A stretch of DNA of 64,000 nt from Pseudomonas syringae (GTDB taxonomy: Bacteria; Pseudomonadota; Gammaproteobacteria; Pseudomonadales; Pseudomonadaceae), in the NCBI RefSeq assembly GCF_021605415.1, contig NZ_WKEQ01000005.1:1-64000 (forward strand), read 5' to 3'. The notes under the pieces are model-generated. The model ran no database searches, was not told where the DNA came from, and saw nothing but the letters and a program-made list of their open reading frames with translations. Position 1 is the stretch's first letter, and each line of letters opens with the position of its first letter. The translations under genes and the position numbers were made by a program. Below, one piece after another: positions 63,610 through 64,000 of this stretch.

Positions 63610-64000
63610 TTACCATTGCAACGTGATGCGACTCTCGAACTCGCGCTCCTCGCCTGTCACCGGATCGATAAACTTTAACCCTTGCGCCAACAGCTTCAGC
63701 GGATTGGCATAGTCATCTTCAACGTCTTTCAACACGTTCGGATAAAACGGGTCATTGCAGATGCTGGCCCCCAGCGCGGTCATGTGTACACGCAACTGAT
63801 GTTTTTTACCGGTCACCGGATACAAGCCATAACGCCACAGTCCGCCGTTTTTCTCGCGCACGTCCACTGCCGTTTCGGTGTTGCTGACGCCCGCACCTTC
63901 CTGCATGCGGAAAAACGGCTCGCCTTCGACCAACCGGCTTTTATGCACCAGCGGAAACTCCAGACCGGGTAACGCGGCGGCAATGGCTTCGTAGCGCTTT
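63610..64000 (-). CDS. RluA-family pseudouridine synthase (partial, 3' end)
   Basis: The C-terminal ~129 residues of an RNA pseudouridine synthase; the frame is open to the window edge, so the 5' part and catalytic Asp lie outside. Diagnostic sequence: YPVTGKKHQLRVHMTALGAS and CNDPFYPNVL, typical of the RluA catalytic domain. The C-terminal REFESRITLQW closes the fold. Which RNA is modified cannot be told from this part. Confidence 0.85.
   Translation of the reverse strand, partial: KRYEAIAAALPGLEFPLVHKSRLVEGEPFFRMQEGAGVSNTETAVDVREKNGGLWRYGLYPVTGKKHQLRVHMTALGASICNDPFYPNVLKDVEDDYANPLKLLAQGLKFIDPVTGEEREFESRITLQW

Overview
The window looks like a chromosomal segment of a fluorescent Pseudomonas (P. 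fluorescens group). The evidence is high-GC coding, pyoverdine genes (pvdL, pvdS, pvdH, an MbtH protein, a pvdY-type acetylase, an fpvGHJKCDEF-like operon), a geranyl-CoA (atu) catabolic operon, a dsbRS/dsbDEG-like locus, and many REP-type palindromes of the sort common in this genus. No rRNA, tRNA, CRISPR array, insertion sequence or prophage was recognised.

Layout. 1-9.8 kb holds housekeeping and accessory genes: an imperfect direct repeat, an RhtA-type exporter, a small lipoprotein, a TetR regulator divergent from an atypical SDR and an HCCA-isomerase-like protein, an aminopeptidase P and cysteine desulfurase pair, a LysE exporter, a small lipoprotein, a VOC protein and a haloacetate-dehalogenase-like hydrolase. 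10-16.3 kb is the eight-gene fpv operon, which in P. aeruginosa handles iron release from ferri-pyoverdine in the periplasm; most of its genes overlap or abut. 16.4-18.3 kb has mbtH and pvdH on the minus strand. 18.3-27.1 kb has an acetyltransferase, a DsbRS-like two-component system, three tandem hemopexin-like genes and a dsbD/tlpA/dsbG operon. 27.1-43.2 kb has an alpha/beta hydrolase, the 13-kb NRPS gene pvdL, the iron-starvation sigma factor gene pvdS and a pvdY-type acetylase. 43.3-53.3 kb has a solute-binding protein, then atuR divergent from atuABCDEF. 53.3-64 kb has an exonuclease, ppnP, a MOSC protein, cheV, a possible degenerate Hpt protein, a NarL-type two-component pair, a lipid kinase, a small coiled-coil/TM protein, moeA/moaB/mobA, a YgdI-type lipoprotein and a partial RluA-family pseudouridine synthase.

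How the parts work together. PvdS-type promoters (TAAAT-N16-CGT) can be read exactly upstream of mbtH, pvdH and pvdY, with one mismatch upstream of pvdL. A Fur-box-like sequence precedes pvdS, and a weaker one precedes the fpv operon. This gives a Fur -> PvdS -> chromophore synthesis circuit (PvdH supplies diaminobutyrate, PvdL assembles acyl-Glu-Tyr-Dab, MbtH supports adenylation) beside the iron-release machinery. The atu genes form a repressor-controlled operon whose divergent promoter carries an exact 17-bp inverted repeat; atuG and atuH do not follow atuF here.

Most notable: (i) three tandem hemopexin/photopexin-like genes between dsbRS and dsbDEG; (ii) a REP doublet inside the 5' coding region of fpvD, apparently translated; (iii) a TetR/SDR locus with twin operator-like palindromes and an SDR that lacks the catalytic tyrosine; (iv) a possible Hpt-like protein without the phospho-acceptor histidine, divergent from cheV.
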